DNA of 64,000 nucleotides from Bradyrhizobium sp. C9 (GCF_002532045.1 NZ_NWTG01000010.1:186001-250000); one strand, 5' to 3'; shown: positions 19,689 through 33,095, numbered from the stretch's first letter. Notes: generated from the letters alone by a model not told the origin. Made by a program: numbers and translations.

Positions 19689-20711
19689 TCATGCTGTGGC
19701 TGCGCTCTTTGCAAGCCTGAACGCCTCCGCGAGCAGGCTGTACGACTTCTTCCGCGCCGCGTGGTCGTAGACCGCTGATATCACCATCAGCTCATCGGCC
19801 TGGCTCGCCGCGATCAGCGGCTCGAGCTTGGTCATCACGGTTGCGGGGCTGCCGACGAAAATTCGCGCGCGGTTGCGCGCGATCGAGGCGCGCTCGGCGT
19901 CGGTGTAGGGATAGGCTTGCGCTTCCTCGACGCTCGGCAGCGGCAGATACTGGCCGCGATCGCGGCGCAGCCGGTTGAGATCCATCGACATCGCAAGCTG
20001 CTCGGCTTCCGCATCGGTCTCCGCCGTGACGACGGCGACCGCCAGGATCGCCTGCGGCGCCGTACGCCAGCCCGACGGCTTGAAATGCGCGCGATAATTC
20101 GTCATCGCCGCGATTGCGTCGTGAGTGGCAAAATGATGCGCGAACGCAAAGCCCATCCCGACCTGCGCGGCGAGTTCGGCGGAATAGTCGCTCGAGCCGA
20201 GCAGCCAGATCGGCGGCAGCGGCGAATCGTCCGGCATCGCCACCACATTGTTGTAGGGATGGCCGGCCGGGAAATCGCGTGTCTCCCAAAGGGTCAGCTC
20301 ATGCAGCCGCTCGAGGAAGTCGTCTCCCTCGCGGCGATCGAGCCGGCTGCGCAGCGCGTAGGCCGTGGCGCCATCGGTGCCGGGCGCACGGCCGAGGCCG
20401 AGATCGATGCGTCCGGGAAACAGCGCCTCCAGCATCTTGAAGCGCTCGGCAACCACCAGCGGCGCGTGGTTGGGCAGCATCACGCCGCCGGAGCCGACGC
20501 GGATATGTTGCGTCACCGCCGCGATCTGCCCGATCATCAAATCGGGCGCAGGGCTTGCCACCGAGGCGAGGTTATGGTGCTCGGCGAGCCAATATCTGAC
20601 GTAGCCGAGACCATCGACATGGCGCGCCAAATCGATGCTGTTGCGGAGTGCAGCGGCCGGTTTGGTGCCTGTGGTGACGACGGACAGGTCGAGGACGGAG
20701 AGCGGGATCAT
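19689..20711 (-). CDS. LLM-class (luciferase-like) flavin-dependent oxidoreductase
   Basis: A 340-residue bacterial luciferase-like monooxygenase family protein. The ATG at 20711 is preferred over an upstream TTG. Typical of the 'group 1' luciferase-family branch: LSVLDLSVV at the start, then YWLAEHHN, GSGGVMLPNHAPL and RIDLGLGRAPGTD. Substrate is unknown; family members use reduced flavin. It is convergent to pheA. Confidence 0.85.
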   Translation of the reverse strand: MIPLSVLDLSVVTTGTKPAAALRNSIDLARHVDGLGYVRYWLAEHHNLASVASPAPDLMIGQIAAVTQHIRVGSGGVMLPNHAPLVVAERFKMLEALFPGRIDLGLGRAPGTDGATAYALRSRLDRREGDDFLERLHELTLWETRDFPAGHPYNNVVAMPDDSPLPPIWLLGSSDYSAELAAQVGMGFAFAHHFATHDAIAAMTNYRAHFKPSGWRTAPQAILAVAVVTAETDAEAEQLAMSMDLNRLRRDRGQYLPLPSVEEAQAYPYTDAERASIARNRARIFVGSPATVMTKLEPLIAASQADELMVISAVYDHAARKKSYSLLAEAFRLAKSAATA

Positions 20712-21102
20712 GGCCGCCAACCTAGTGTGGCGTCACGAGGCGACAAAGACCTCGGCCGCGCAGACCAGTCCCGCACCGGAAAGTCGGCGTCGGCCATCTC
20801 GATCATTGGGACGAAATACGAAGATTCGCCGCCAATTCACCCTGCCCACAATCGATTCAGATATCCGAGCGGCCTCAAGTATCAAATTTTATTATTATAA
20901 TTCAATATTATAACCTCAGATTTCACCAATCGTCACCACAGCCCACTGTTTATCCTCGATCGTTGATTTTGACCATATATTCGCCGCTAATGGGCAATTT
21001 CCCATGTTCGATGGGCTATTTTGGCCCACCGGTTTGGCTTATCTTGGAGGCTCCATATCCAGGCCGGACGTCTGCCCTCCAGTTACGGAGCCCTTGCGTA
21101 TC
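20712..21102. other. AT-rich intergenic leader upstream of metF
   Basis: About 390 bases without a convincing gene. The stretch around 20880-20930 is markedly AT-rich for this genome, and a small hairpin (TGGGC/GCCCA) lies at about 21012-21033. Promoters for metF and for the divergent oxidoreductase must lie here. No SAM or SAH riboswitch was recognised. Confidence 0.5.
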
Positions 21103-22017
21103 ATGACCGAGACCATTTCCTCCCTGCCGAACGGGCAGCGCGCGCCGAAAGTGCCGAAAATCTCCTTCGAGTTCTTCCCGCCGAAAACCGAGGAGATGGA
21201 GCGCAATCTCTGGGAGACCATCAATCGCCTGGCGCCGCTGACGCCGAACTTCGTCTCGGTCACCTATGGCGCCGGCGGCTCGACCCGCGAGCGCACCCAT
21301 TCGACCATCAGCCGCATCCTGCGCGAAACCGATCTGCTGCCGGCCGCGCATCTGACCTGCGTCAGCGCCTCGCGCGGCGAGATCGACGAGATCGTCGACC
21401 GCTATCATGAGGTCGGTGTCCGCCACATCGTGGCGCTGCGCGGCGACCCGCCCGGCGGCATCGGCACGCCCTACTTCACCCATCCCGACGGCTACCAGAG
21501 CTCCGCCGAGCTCGTCGCCGCCATCAAGAAGCGCCACGCCGACATCGAGATCTCGGTGTCCGCCTATCCGGAGAAGCATCCGGAAGCCGCGGACTTCGAC
21601 GCCGACATCGACACGCTGAAGGCCAAGGTCGACGCCGGCGCGACGCGCGCGATCACCCAGGTGTTCTTCGACAACGACCTCTATCATCGCTACGTCGACA
21701 GGGTGCGCGCACGCGGCATCGAGATTCCGATCGTGCCGGGCATCATGCCGATGCACAATTTCAAGCAGGCCCGCAATTTCGTCACCCGCGCCGGCACCAG
21801 CGTGCCGGACTGGCTGGCCGAGAAGTTCGATGGCCTCGACAACGACGCCGAGACCCGCAAGCTGGTGGCTGCGACCGTCGCGGCCGGCCAGGTGCAGAAG
21901 CTGTTCAAGCACGGCGTCGACACCTTCCACTTCTACACCATGAACCGCGCGGACCTCGTGTTCGCGATCAGCCACCTGCTCGGCATCCGGCCGACCGGTG
22001 CCCAAAAAGCTGCCTGA
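21103..22017 (+). CDS. metF: Methylenetetrahydrofolate reductase
   Basis: A 304-residue FAD enzyme that reduces 5,10-methylene-THF to 5-methyl-THF, the methyl donor for MetH encoded 15 bases downstream. Motifs: SFEFFPPKTEEME at the start, VTYGAGGSTR, HLTCV, ALRGDPP and the C-terminal PGIMPM region. The ATG at 21103 is chosen because the upstream in-frame extension from 21004 does not resemble the family. Cytoplasmic; forms an operon with metH. Confidence 0.95.
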   Translation: MTETISSLPNGQRAPKVPKISFEFFPPKTEEMERNLWETINRLAPLTPNFVSVTYGAGGSTRERTHSTISRILRETDLLPAAHLTCVSASRGEIDEIVDRYHEVGVRHIVALRGDPPGGIGTPYFTHPDGYQSSAELVAAIKKRHADIEISVSAYPEKHPEAADFDADIDTLKAKVDAGATRAITQVFFDNDLYHRYVDRVRARGIEIPIVPGIMPMHNFKQARNFVTRAGTSVPDWLAEKFDGLDNDAETRKLVAATVAAGQVQKLFKHGVDTFHFYTMNRADLVFAISHLLGIRPTGAQKAA

Positions 22018-22032
22018 CCCAGAAAGCGATCG

Positions 22033-25890
<3,858 letters not shown>

Positions 25891-25894
25891 CTCT

Positions 25895-26040
25895 TTCTTC
25901 CCTTCTCCCCTTGTGGGAGAAGGTGGCGTGGACGCAGTCCACGCCGGATGAGGGATCCCTATCCGCGGAAACGGACCCCTCACCCGTCCGCGATGCATTG
26001 CATCGGGTCCACCCTCTCCCACAAGGGGAGAGGGGAAGAA
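25895..26040. repeat. Large imperfect inverted repeat element (family C)
   Basis: Left arm 25895-25926 and right arm 26009-26040 pair over 30 of 32 bases (core CTCCCCTTGTGGGAGA). Inside are two further hairpins: a 9-bp stem at 25925-25945 and a 7-bp stem at 25991-26005. The compound structure fits a dispersed palindromic intergenic element. A single-hairpin relative lies at 57660-57680. Confidence 0.88.
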
Positions 26041-26058
26041 ATGCGGAGTGGCCACACC

Positions 26059-26718
26059 ATGCAGTTCTTCTCCTTCTGGCGATCGCTGGCGAGCTTCCGG
26101 GTGCGGATCGCGCTCAATCTGAAGGGCGTACCGGCGGAGACCGTGTTCGTCGACATCGATGCAGACGCGCATCGCGCCGATGCCTATCGCAAGATCAATC
26201 CGCAGATGGCGCTGCCGGCGCTGGTGACCGACGACGGCACGGTGCTGTTCCAGTCGCTCGCGATCATCGACTATCTCGACGAGACCTACCCGAGCCCGCC
26301 GCTGCTGCCACCAGATGCGCTCGGCCGCGCCCGGGTGCGCGGGCTGGCGTTGATCGTCGCCTGCGAGGGCCATCCGCTGCTGACGCCGCGCCTGCGCCGC
26401 TATCTCGACCGCGAGCTCGATCTGCGCGACAGCCAGCAGAGCGCCTGGCGGCGGCACTGGACGGTCGAGACGCTGGCGGCGCTCGAGGGCCACCTCGCCG
26501 GCCACAAGGCGACCGGCCAGTTCTGTCACGGCGATGCGCCGACACTGGCCGACATCTGCCTGGTCGGCCATGTCACGGCGGCAATCAACCAGCAGATCAG
26601 CCTGTCGCCCTGGCCGACCGTGAAGCGCATCCACGACACCGCCATGGCGCTGCCGGCGTTCGCCAAGGCGCATCCGTCAGCGCAGCCGGATACGCCCGAG
26701 GCAATGCGGGCGAAGTAG
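26059..26718 (+). CDS. Maleylacetoacetate isomerase-like glutathione S-transferase
   Basis: A 219-residue zeta-class GST. N-terminal thioredoxin fold begins FFSFWRSLASFRVRIALNLKG (family pattern YSxxRSSxSxRVRIALxLKG), with the glutathione-binding segment QSLAIIDYLDETYP; the C-terminal helical domain has DAPTLADICLV. Zeta GSTs isomerise maleylacetoacetate in tyrosine/homogentisate breakdown; no fumarylacetoacetase gene is adjacent, so the exact substrate is inferred. Start ATG 26059 has GGAG 10 bases upstream; ATG 26041 would add six residues. Confidence 0.82.
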   Translation: MQFFSFWRSLASFRVRIALNLKGVPAETVFVDIDADAHRADAYRKINPQMALPALVTDDGTVLFQSLAIIDYLDETYPSPPLLPPDALGRARVRGLALIVACEGHPLLTPRLRRYLDRELDLRDSQQSAWRRHWTVETLAALEGHLAGHKATGQFCHGDAPTLADICLVGHVTAAINQQISLSPWPTVKRIHDTAMALPAFAKAHPSAQPDTPEAMRAK

Positions 26719-26780
26719 TGGGCGGGCTATCCTCCTCCCTTGCGGGAGTCGGAGAAGCAAGCTCACCTCGAACCCCACCC

Positions 26781-27407
26781 CTAACCGCTCGGCGGCGCCA
26801 GCGGCTGCACGATCTCCTGGAACGGCGGCAGCGCTTCGCAGCGCGCGGCGTGGGCCTGCAGCGCCGGATAGCGCGCGTCGAACAGATGCGGATGCGCCTC
26901 GCCGGTGAAGCGCAGCGCGCAGGCCACCGCGATGTCGGCGTGACCGATGCGATCGCCCAGCCAATACGGCGTCTCGACCGCTGCACGCTCCTGCTCCAGC
27001 ACGGCGAGCACGCGGGAGATCTGCCCCTCGCAGCGCTCGACCCACAGCTTGAGCTGCTCCTTGCGCAGCACCCGCTCGTAGACAAGGCTCACCGCCTTGT
27101 CGGCGAGCCCGGTCGCCAACGCCATAATGCGCAGATGCCGGCGCCGCTCGATGCCGGAGCGCGCAATCATCGCCTTGTCCGGCCCAACCGACTCGTCGAG
27201 ATAATCCAGGATCGCCCCGCTCTCGATCAGCGCCTCGCCGTCGTCGAGCACCAGCGTCGGCACCCGCTGCACCGGATTATAGGCCGCAACCTTGTCCGCA
27301 TCGCCAAAGGTCGACCACGGCTTGTGCTCGAACGGCAATCCATAAAGCCGCAACGCAATCGCGGTGCGGCGGACAAAGGGCGAGTCGTACTGGCCGATCA
27401 AAAACAT
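26781..27407 (-). CDS. Glutathione S-transferase family protein
   Basis: A 208-residue GST: thioredoxin-like domain (start MFLIGQYDSPFVRRTAIAL; NPVQRVPTLVLDDG; ESGAILDYLDE) and helical domain with GHADIAVACALRF. The Ser in YDSPF may serve as the catalytic Ser of beta/theta-like GSTs. It is convergent to the zeta-type GST with only 62 bases between. Substrate unknown. Confidence 0.85.
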   Translation of the reverse strand: MFLIGQYDSPFVRRTAIALRLYGLPFEHKPWSTFGDADKVAAYNPVQRVPTLVLDDGEALIESGAILDYLDESVGPDKAMIARSGIERRRHLRIMALATGLADKAVSLVYERVLRKEQLKLWVERCEGQISRVLAVLEQERAAVETPYWLGDRIGHADIAVACALRFTGEAHPHLFDARYPALQAHAARCEALPPFQEIVQPLAPPSG

Positions 27408-27562
27408 CCGTCATCTCGTCGGTCATGCCGCGGCAGGCCGTTGCCGCGAAAGCAGGGCTTTCGAAGGTCGGGCGGCCGAGCCGGGTCAGAGGTTGCACTT
27501 TGCACCATCCTAGATAGCTTGCGCCGCGTTGCAACCGGATCATGATCCGGTTGCCTCATGAG

Positions 27563-28156
27563 CTACCCAACCATCGGCACATGCCTCGCCGCATCGCGCG
27601 ACAGCTTGCCGTCGAGCCTCGGATCATCGGCCACCTCGATCTGCCGCTTGAACGCCCGGAAGCCGGAGCGCTGGTAGAATGCGATCGCGGAGGGATGATC
27701 GAAGGTGCAGGTGTGCACCCAGACGCGACTGACGTCGCGCGACCAGGCGATCTCGAGCGCGCGGTTCATCAGGAAGCGCGCGGCACCGGTGCCGATGAGC
27801 TTTGCGGTGACGCCGAAATAGAGCAGCTGGCATTCACCTGATACGCTGAAGTCGAGTTCGAGCAGGCCCTCGTCGTGGCCTTCCACGATCAGCCCGTAGA
27901 GCTCGACGCCGGGCGCGTGAATCCGCCCGGCGAGATCGGCGTCATCGAGCCCCGTGCGGGTGAACCACAGCCACTCCTCGCCAACGCGGCGGTAGAGATC
28001 GCGGTACCAGTCAAGCGCCGGCGGCTCGACCTTGCGCAGGCGCCACGCGCCCGGCGGATCGTCGCGCAGGGGCGGACGCTCGGTCATTTCCAGATGCGTG
28101 ACGACAGCGGCGATCTTGCCGTGGGGGATATCGGAATAACCGTCGGGCAGCAGCAT
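27563..28156 (-). CDS. GNAT-family N-acetyltransferase
   Basis: A 197-residue acetyltransferase. The GNAT core spans about 55-180, with the acetyl-CoA loop region LIGTGAARFLMNRALEIAW (usual Q/RxxGxG/A reads LIGTGAA) and the terminal VHTCTFDHPSAIAFYQRSGF motif. N-terminal Pro-rich 30 residues could be part of the true start or an overextension; an internal ATG (METERPP region, about residue 24) is an alternative. Substrate unknown. Confidence 0.8.
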   Translation of the reverse strand: MLLPDGYSDIPHGKIAAVVTHLEMTERPPLRDDPPGAWRLRKVEPPALDWYRDLYRRVGEEWLWFTRTGLDDADLAGRIHAPGVELYGLIVEGHDEGLLELDFSVSGECQLLYFGVTAKLIGTGAARFLMNRALEIAWSRDVSRVWVHTCTFDHPSAIAFYQRSGFRAFKRQIEVADDPRLDGKLSRDAARHVPMVG

Positions 28157-28305
28157 CGCGCGACCTTTGTTTCCATACTACAGCGGGAAATATCCGCATG
28201 TCGCGGCAGATGCAATGCAACGCCGCGTAACAATGTTACCGATTTGTCAGTCGGTGCTTTCGCGAATCAGGCGCTCCATGTCGTGAGGTCACCGGAGCAA
28301 CGATC

Positions 28306-28587
28306 GTGTCGCGCCATCACACGCTGCCGCCGATCATCATGACGCCGCCCCCACCGAAGCCGAAGCCCACGCGGCGCCGGCGCGCCATCGGCTACGCTTA
28401 TGGTGCGAGTGCTACTGATGAGGCCGTAGACATCGAGGACGGCGCACCGGTGCGCAGCGCTCCGGTGCTTCCGCAGCATGCGCGCCCGGTCGAAACCGTC
28501 GAGCGGCGCACGCCGTCTCCGAACGGCAAGCTCAGCGACGACACGCTGCGCGCGATGCTGGAGGTGCAGGAGAAGCAGGAGAGATAG
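28306..28587 (+). CDS. Small hypothetical protein, proline/arginine-rich N-terminus
   Basis: A 93-residue protein I do not recognise. The GTG start at 28306 has GGAG 8 bases upstream (28294-28297). The N-terminal third contains TPPPPKPKPTRRRR, the rest is acidic-then-polar and predicted disordered, with a short C-terminal helix (SDDTLRAMLEVQEKQER). No signal peptide. A GTAAC-AAT-GTTAC inverted repeat at 28227-28239, about 70 bases upstream, could be a regulatory site. Isolated between two minus-strand genes and followed by repeats. Confidence 0.6.
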   Translation: MSRHHTLPPIIMTPPPPKPKPTRRRRAIGYAYGASATDEAVDIEDGAPVRSAPVLPQHARPVETVERRTPSPNGKLSDDTLRAMLEVQEKQER

Positions 28588-28610
28588 AGGGAGCGCGCCA
28601 CACACTCCGT

Positions 28611-28731
28611 GTCGTCCCGGCGAAGGCCGGACCCATTACCACAGGGCTGGGTTATTGAACGGCGCTGTGGCCCCAGCACGCGAGAACAATTGGCATTGGT
28701 GGTTATGGGTCCCGGCCTTCGCCGGGACGAC
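28611..28731. repeat. Inverted-repeat element, family B, 121 bp
   Basis: Ends are copies of GTCGTCCCGGCGAAGGCCGG facing each other (28611-28640 and 28702-28731), nearly identical over about 30 bases apart from one missing G and one substitution. The ~60-base centre is unlike that of the related element at 41032-41149. This fits a non-coding fold-back element common to Bradyrhizobium intergenic regions. Confidence 0.88.
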
Positions 28732-28758
28732 ATAGAATTTTGGGCCGCTACCGCGCCC

Positions 28759-31203
28759 TCACCTCGGCGTCAGCGAGATCGCCTCGGCGGTGGCGGCTTC
28801 CACCGCCGGGCGGCTGTAGAGCAGCGGGACATATTGGCCGGTGGCCCAGAGCGGCGCGAGGTCGCGGTAGTGGCCGCTGAAGGGATCGCCGGATTGGCCG
28901 GGCGTGTTGATGGTGCGGCTCGCATCCCAATTGCCGACATCGAGCACCATGCGGAACGAGGCGCCCGCAGTGAGATGATAGTCGGAGCGGCGATAGGTGG
29001 CGGCGCGCGGAACATTGGCGGCGCCGCCATAGGCGAGCGGACCGACCGACATCTGCGCCGCGGTCGCCTTGTCGGCGAGCGGCATCAGCGCATGGTCGAA
29101 CTTGGCGACATGCAGGCGGCCCCAGCGCCAGGTCGACGCATCGCCCCCGAGCTTGCCGGCGACGTCGGCAACCGCCTCGCCGAGGCTGTCGCGCAGCACG
29201 CGGTCACGTCCGCCGGCGGGATCGCTGCCGAGCGCGGCGTCGGGCTTTTCGAGATAGTCGACGATGGCGGAGATGCTGGAGGCTTCCGGCACGATCAGTT
29301 CGGCCGCCTTCGGCGCCGTGGTCTTGAGCAGCACCGGGCCGAGATGGTTCGCGATCCAGACCTCGTAGACCGCGGCCGCGGCGCTGTCCTCGGCGTCACG
29401 CGCATCCCACGCCTTCAGGAGATCGAGGCCTTTCTTGACGTTGGCGTCGTCAGACGTGAGCGGCTTCAGCAGTGCGACGAGGCGCCGCGCCAGCATGCCG
29501 GTGTCGTCGTTCTGCAACGCCATCGCGTCCGCCAGCGTCACCTTGCTGTTGGCCTGCAGCACCTCGGTGATGCGCTGCCAGCGCGCGCTGTCGGCCCATT
29601 CGAAGCCGACCCTGCGCTCGTTGACCGGATAATCCGCCGGCAGGTTCATCTGGTTGGCGGTAGCGATGAAGCCCTGCTTCGGCTGGTACTGCTTCGGCAA
29701 CGCGTCGAGCGACAGGAAACCCTGCCACTCGTAGCGGCCGTCGCCGGGCACCGGCATCAGGCCATCGAAGCTGGTGCGGCGCGGCGTCTTGCCGGCGGCG
29801 ACCCAGCCGATATTGCCTGATGTGTCGGCATAGACCTGGTTCTCCGACGGCGCACCCCAGCGCCGCATCGCGCCGAGGAAGCCGTTCCACGACTTCGCGG
29901 TCATATAGTCGGACGAGCCGAAATAGGCCGAGGTGCCCGGCTCGAACCAGATCGAGCGCACGGCGAAGGCATGCTTCTTGTCGGCGTCGACGAAGAGCAC
30001 CGGACCATGGCGGGTGAACTTCAGCTCGAGGTCGCGGTCGGCTTCGCCCTTCACCGCTTCCTTCTCGTGCACGATGCGCATGTCCTCCCAGCCCGTGCCG
30101 TAGCGGTACTGGTTCGGATTATCCGGGTTGAGCTCGTAGACGTAGAGGTCTTCCTGGTCGACGTTGAAGATGGTGAGGCCGAACGCGATGGTGTCGTTGT
30201 GGCCGATCGAGATGCCAGGCAGCGCCGGCTCGCCGGCGCCGATCACGGAGATGCCGGGTGCGTTGAGGCCGACGATGTAGCGCAGCGACGGCACCGAATG
30301 CTCGCGATGCGGATCGTTGGCGAGGATCGGCCGTCCGGTCGCGGTGCGCGAGGCCGCGATCACCCAATTGTTGGAGCCGATGGTGTCGCGCTGCTGGTCG
30401 GCCTCGGCCAAAAACTTGTCGGGATCATGCGCCAGTGCGGCCTTCTGGTCCTTCGGCGCAGCAAACTTCACCGGGCGCGTCGCAAGGTCGTAGGCCGCGA
30501 GCACGCCCTTCGGCACGCTGCAGGGATCGAGGCCATCGGGAATCTTCGTGGTCCAGGCCGGCTCCAGCTTGACGCGGAAGCGATCGGCATCGAGGCCTGC
30601 GGCGCAGGCCACCAGCGAACGCTTCACCTCGGAGGCGACGTTGCGCGTCAGGCCATGGCTACGCACGCGCACGACATCCTCCGCCGACCACAGGTCCGGC
30701 GTCGTCCCCGCGATCCTGAACTCGATCGGCAGCGGACGCTTGCCCGCCCTGACGTCGGCGACATAGGCGTTGACGCCGGCGACGAACGCCTCGGCATAGG
30801 TTTTCGCCTTCGGGCCATAGGCGGCCCATTCCGCGTTCATGTCGCCGCGATAGAGGAACAGCCGCAGCGCCTTGTCCTGCTCGGCATAGGCGGGGCCGAA
30901 ATCCTTCGCCAGCAGGCCGAGGCCACGCTTGCGCCAGAGATCGATCTGCCAGAGCCGGTCGCGCGCCGCATTGAAGCCTTGCAGGAAGAACAGGTCGTGC
31001 TCGTTGCCGGCATAGATGTGCGGGATGCCCCAGACATCGACCAGGATCTGGCCCGGCGCCTTCAGGCCTGCGACGTCGCTCTTGACCTCGCGCGCCGTGA
31101 CCAGCGCGCTCGGCTTTTCGCGCGCGATGGCGGGTGCTGCGAGCATCGCGGTGCACAGCGCGGCGGTGAGTAGTTTCGCGACGCGGTTGAGATCCGTGTT
31201 CAT
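28759..31203 (-). CDS. Penicillin acylase family (Ntn hydrolase) protein
   Basis: An 814-residue exported precursor. Signal peptide residues 1-27 (LLTAALCTAMLAAPAIA), alpha region to about 276, then the self-processed beta chain starting at catalytic Ser277 in GSNNWVI, the family's N-terminal nucleophile. Family members hydrolyse amide bonds of penicillins or acyl-homoserine lactones in the periplasm; substrate cannot be told from sequence. The start has GGAG 6 bases before ATG 31203. It lies between two repeat elements as a single gene. Confidence 0.9.
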   Translation of the reverse strand: MNTDLNRVAKLLTAALCTAMLAAPAIAREKPSALVTAREVKSDVAGLKAPGQILVDVWGIPHIYAGNEHDLFFLQGFNAARDRLWQIDLWRKRGLGLLAKDFGPAYAEQDKALRLFLYRGDMNAEWAAYGPKAKTYAEAFVAGVNAYVADVRAGKRPLPIEFRIAGTTPDLWSAEDVVRVRSHGLTRNVASEVKRSLVACAAGLDADRFRVKLEPAWTTKIPDGLDPCSVPKGVLAAYDLATRPVKFAAPKDQKAALAHDPDKFLAEADQQRDTIGSNNWVIAASRTATGRPILANDPHREHSVPSLRYIVGLNAPGISVIGAGEPALPGISIGHNDTIAFGLTIFNVDQEDLYVYELNPDNPNQYRYGTGWEDMRIVHEKEAVKGEADRDLELKFTRHGPVLFVDADKKHAFAVRSIWFEPGTSAYFGSSDYMTAKSWNGFLGAMRRWGAPSENQVYADTSGNIGWVAAGKTPRRTSFDGLMPVPGDGRYEWQGFLSLDALPKQYQPKQGFIATANQMNLPADYPVNERRVGFEWADSARWQRITEVLQANSKVTLADAMALQNDDTGMLARRLVALLKPLTSDDANVKKGLDLLKAWDARDAEDSAAAAVYEVWIANHLGPVLLKTTAPKAAELIVPEASSISAIVDYLEKPDAALGSDPAGGRDRVLRDSLGEAVADVAGKLGGDASTWRWGRLHVAKFDHALMPLADKATAAQMSVGPLAYGGAANVPRAATYRRSDYHLTAGASFRMVLDVGNWDASRTINTPGQSGDPFSGHYRDLAPLWATGQYVPLLYSRPAVEAATAEAISLTPR

Positions 31204-31264
31204 GTTGTTCTCCGATGGTTGTTATTGATTGGAAGTTGGCAGCCGCGGCGGTGATGTGCTCCCT

Positions 31265-31386
31265 TTCCCGCTTGCGGGGGAGGGCTGGGGTGGGGGTATC
31301 GCAGCGATGGGGTCAGTCATTGCGTGGAGAGAGCCCCCACCCGGATCGCATCTGACGATGCGATCCGACCTCCCCCGCAAGCGGGA
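31265..31386. repeat. Compound inverted repeat element (family C-like)
   Basis: Outer arms TCCCGCTTGCGGGGGAGG (31265-31282) and CCTCCCCCGCAAGCGGGA (31369-31386) are complementary. Inner hairpin: perfect 10-bp stem GGATCGCATC/GATGCGATCC at 31343-31366 with loop TGAC. It lies between penicillin acylase and glpK, both on the minus strand. Same overall design as the element at 25895-26040 but different arm sequence. Confidence 0.87.
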
Positions 31387-31426
31387 GAGGTGCAGCGTGT
31401 CTGCCGCCAAAGCGATTCAAGCTTCA

Positions 31427-32929
31427 CTACTCCCCCTCGTCGCTCGCCAGCACGCCCTTCACCGCGCGCGCCCAGCCGGCGAGCTTGCGCTCACGCGTGG
31501 CCTCGCTCATCGCCGGCCGGAAGCGATGCTCGAGCCGCCAATTGTCGGCGAATTTCGCGGGCTCCGGATAGACGCCGGCCTCGAGGCCGGCGAGATAGGC
31601 CGCCCCTAACGCCGTGGTCTCCTGGATCATCGGACGATCGACCGGTGCGTTGAGCAGATCGGCGAGCCGCTGCATGGTCCAGTCCGATGCCGTCATGCCG
31701 CCGTCGACGCGCAGCACGGTGTTGGCGGCATTGGCCTCCGGCCAGTCGGTGCGCATCGCGGCCCAGAGGTCGAAGGTCTGGTAGCAGACGCTCTCCAAGG
31801 TCGCATGCGCGATCTCGGCCGGGCCGGTGTTGCGGGTCAGCCCGATCAGCGCGCCGCGCACCCGCGGATTCCAGTACGGCGCACCCATGCCGACGAAGGC
31901 CGGCACCAGATAGACGCTCTGCATCGAGTCGGATTTGTCGGCAAGCGGCCCGGTCTCGGCGGCGTGCTTGATGATGCCGAGCCCGTCGCGCAGCCATTGC
32001 ACCGCGCTGCCGGCGACGAAGATCGAGCCTTCCAGTGCGTAGGTGCGCTGGCCATTGAGCTGGTAGGCGATCGTGGTGAGCAGCTTGTTCTTCGAGGCGA
32101 CCGGCGTGGTGCCGGTGTTGAGCAGTGCGAAGCAGCCGGTGCCGTAGGTCGACTTCATCATGCCGGGTTCGAAGCAGGCCTGGCCGATGGTCGCAGCCTG
32201 CTGGTCGCCGGCGATGCCGGAGATCGCGATCGGGCCACCGAACAGATCAGCCGTGCTCTCGCCGAATCGGGCGGAGGAATCCTTCACCTCGGGCAGCATC
32301 GAGCGCGGCACGCGCAAGAGGTTGATGAGGTCGTCGTCCCACGCGCCGGTGTGGATGTTGAACAGCAGCGTGCGGGAGGCGTTGGTGGCGTCGGTGGCGT
32401 GCACCCGGCCGCCGGTGAGCCGCCACAGCAGGTAGCAGTCGACGGTGCCGAACAGCAGCTCGCCGCGCTCGGCGCGCTCGCGCGCACCCGGCACGTGATC
32501 GAGGATCCAGGCGACTTTGGTGCCCGAGAAATAGGGGTCGATGATGAGTCCGGTCTTGGCCGAGATCAAGGGCTCATGGCCTTCGGCCTTGAGCCTGGCG
32601 CAGATGTCGGCAGTGCGGCGGTCCTGCCAGACGATGGCACGGTGCACGGCCTGGCCGGTTGCGCGGTCCCACACCACGGTGGTCTCGCGCTGGTTGGTGA
32701 TGCCGATCGCGGCGATGTCCCGCGCTTTAAGCTCGGCCTTCTCCAGCGCCTCGCGGCACACCATCACGGTCGAGGTCCAGATGTCCTCCGGCTCGTGCTC
32801 GACCCAGCCGGAGGCCGGGAAATGCTGCGGAAACTCCTGCTGCGCGACCGCGGCGATGGAGATGTCGCTGCGAAACACCATCGCGCGCGACGATGTGGTG
32901 CCCTGATCGATGGCCAGCACGAAAGACAT
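31427..32929 (-). CDS. glpK: Glycerol kinase
   Basis: A 500-residue FGGY-family kinase that phosphorylates glycerol to glycerol-3-phosphate. Motifs: ATP-binding DQGTTSSR at 8-15, the FGGY signatures (YLLWRLTGG, VDGGMTASDWTMQRLADLL) and IGITNQRETTVVWD. Length is that of E. coli GlpK. The expected neighbours glpF and glpD are absent, so it is a lone catabolic gene here. Confidence 0.96.
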   Translation of the reverse strand: MSFVLAIDQGTTSSRAMVFRSDISIAAVAQQEFPQHFPASGWVEHEPEDIWTSTVMVCREALEKAELKARDIAAIGITNQRETTVVWDRATGQAVHRAIVWQDRRTADICARLKAEGHEPLISAKTGLIIDPYFSGTKVAWILDHVPGARERAERGELLFGTVDCYLLWRLTGGRVHATDATNASRTLLFNIHTGAWDDDLINLLRVPRSMLPEVKDSSARFGESTADLFGGPIAISGIAGDQQAATIGQACFEPGMMKSTYGTGCFALLNTGTTPVASKNKLLTTIAYQLNGQRTYALEGSIFVAGSAVQWLRDGLGIIKHAAETGPLADKSDSMQSVYLVPAFVGMGAPYWNPRVRGALIGLTRNTGPAEIAHATLESVCYQTFDLWAAMRTDWPEANAANTVLRVDGGMTASDWTMQRLADLLNAPVDRPMIQETTALGAAYLAGLEAGVYPEPAKFADNWRLEHRFRPAMSEATRERKLAGWARAVKGVLASDEGE

Positions 32930-33027
32930 GAGCGTTTCCCTTTAGGCGTCGTAACAGGCGCCAAGGGAGCGGATTACCGCGGCAAGGTCAAGATTGCTGG
33001 TGCGTGTGGCGTGCCGTTCAGCCGTCA

Positions 33028-33078
33028 GTCCCGTCATCCCCGCGCAAAGGCTTCGCCTTTGCGCGGGGATGACGGGAC
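33028..33078. repeat. Perfect 24-bp palindrome (repeat family A)
   Basis: Left arm 33028-33051, loop TTC, right arm 33055-33078, all 24 positions paired. The arm core matches the palindrome at 9254-9302. It lies between glpK and the end of the SGNH gene pair, both on the minus strand. Confidence 0.9.
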
Positions 33079-33095
33079 TAAGAGGACGGCGCCGA

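Noticed and set aside
21003..21103. SAM or SAH riboswitch before metF
   Set aside because: A small TGGGC hairpin exists, but none of the conserved cores of known SAM or SAH riboswitches could be matched by eye.
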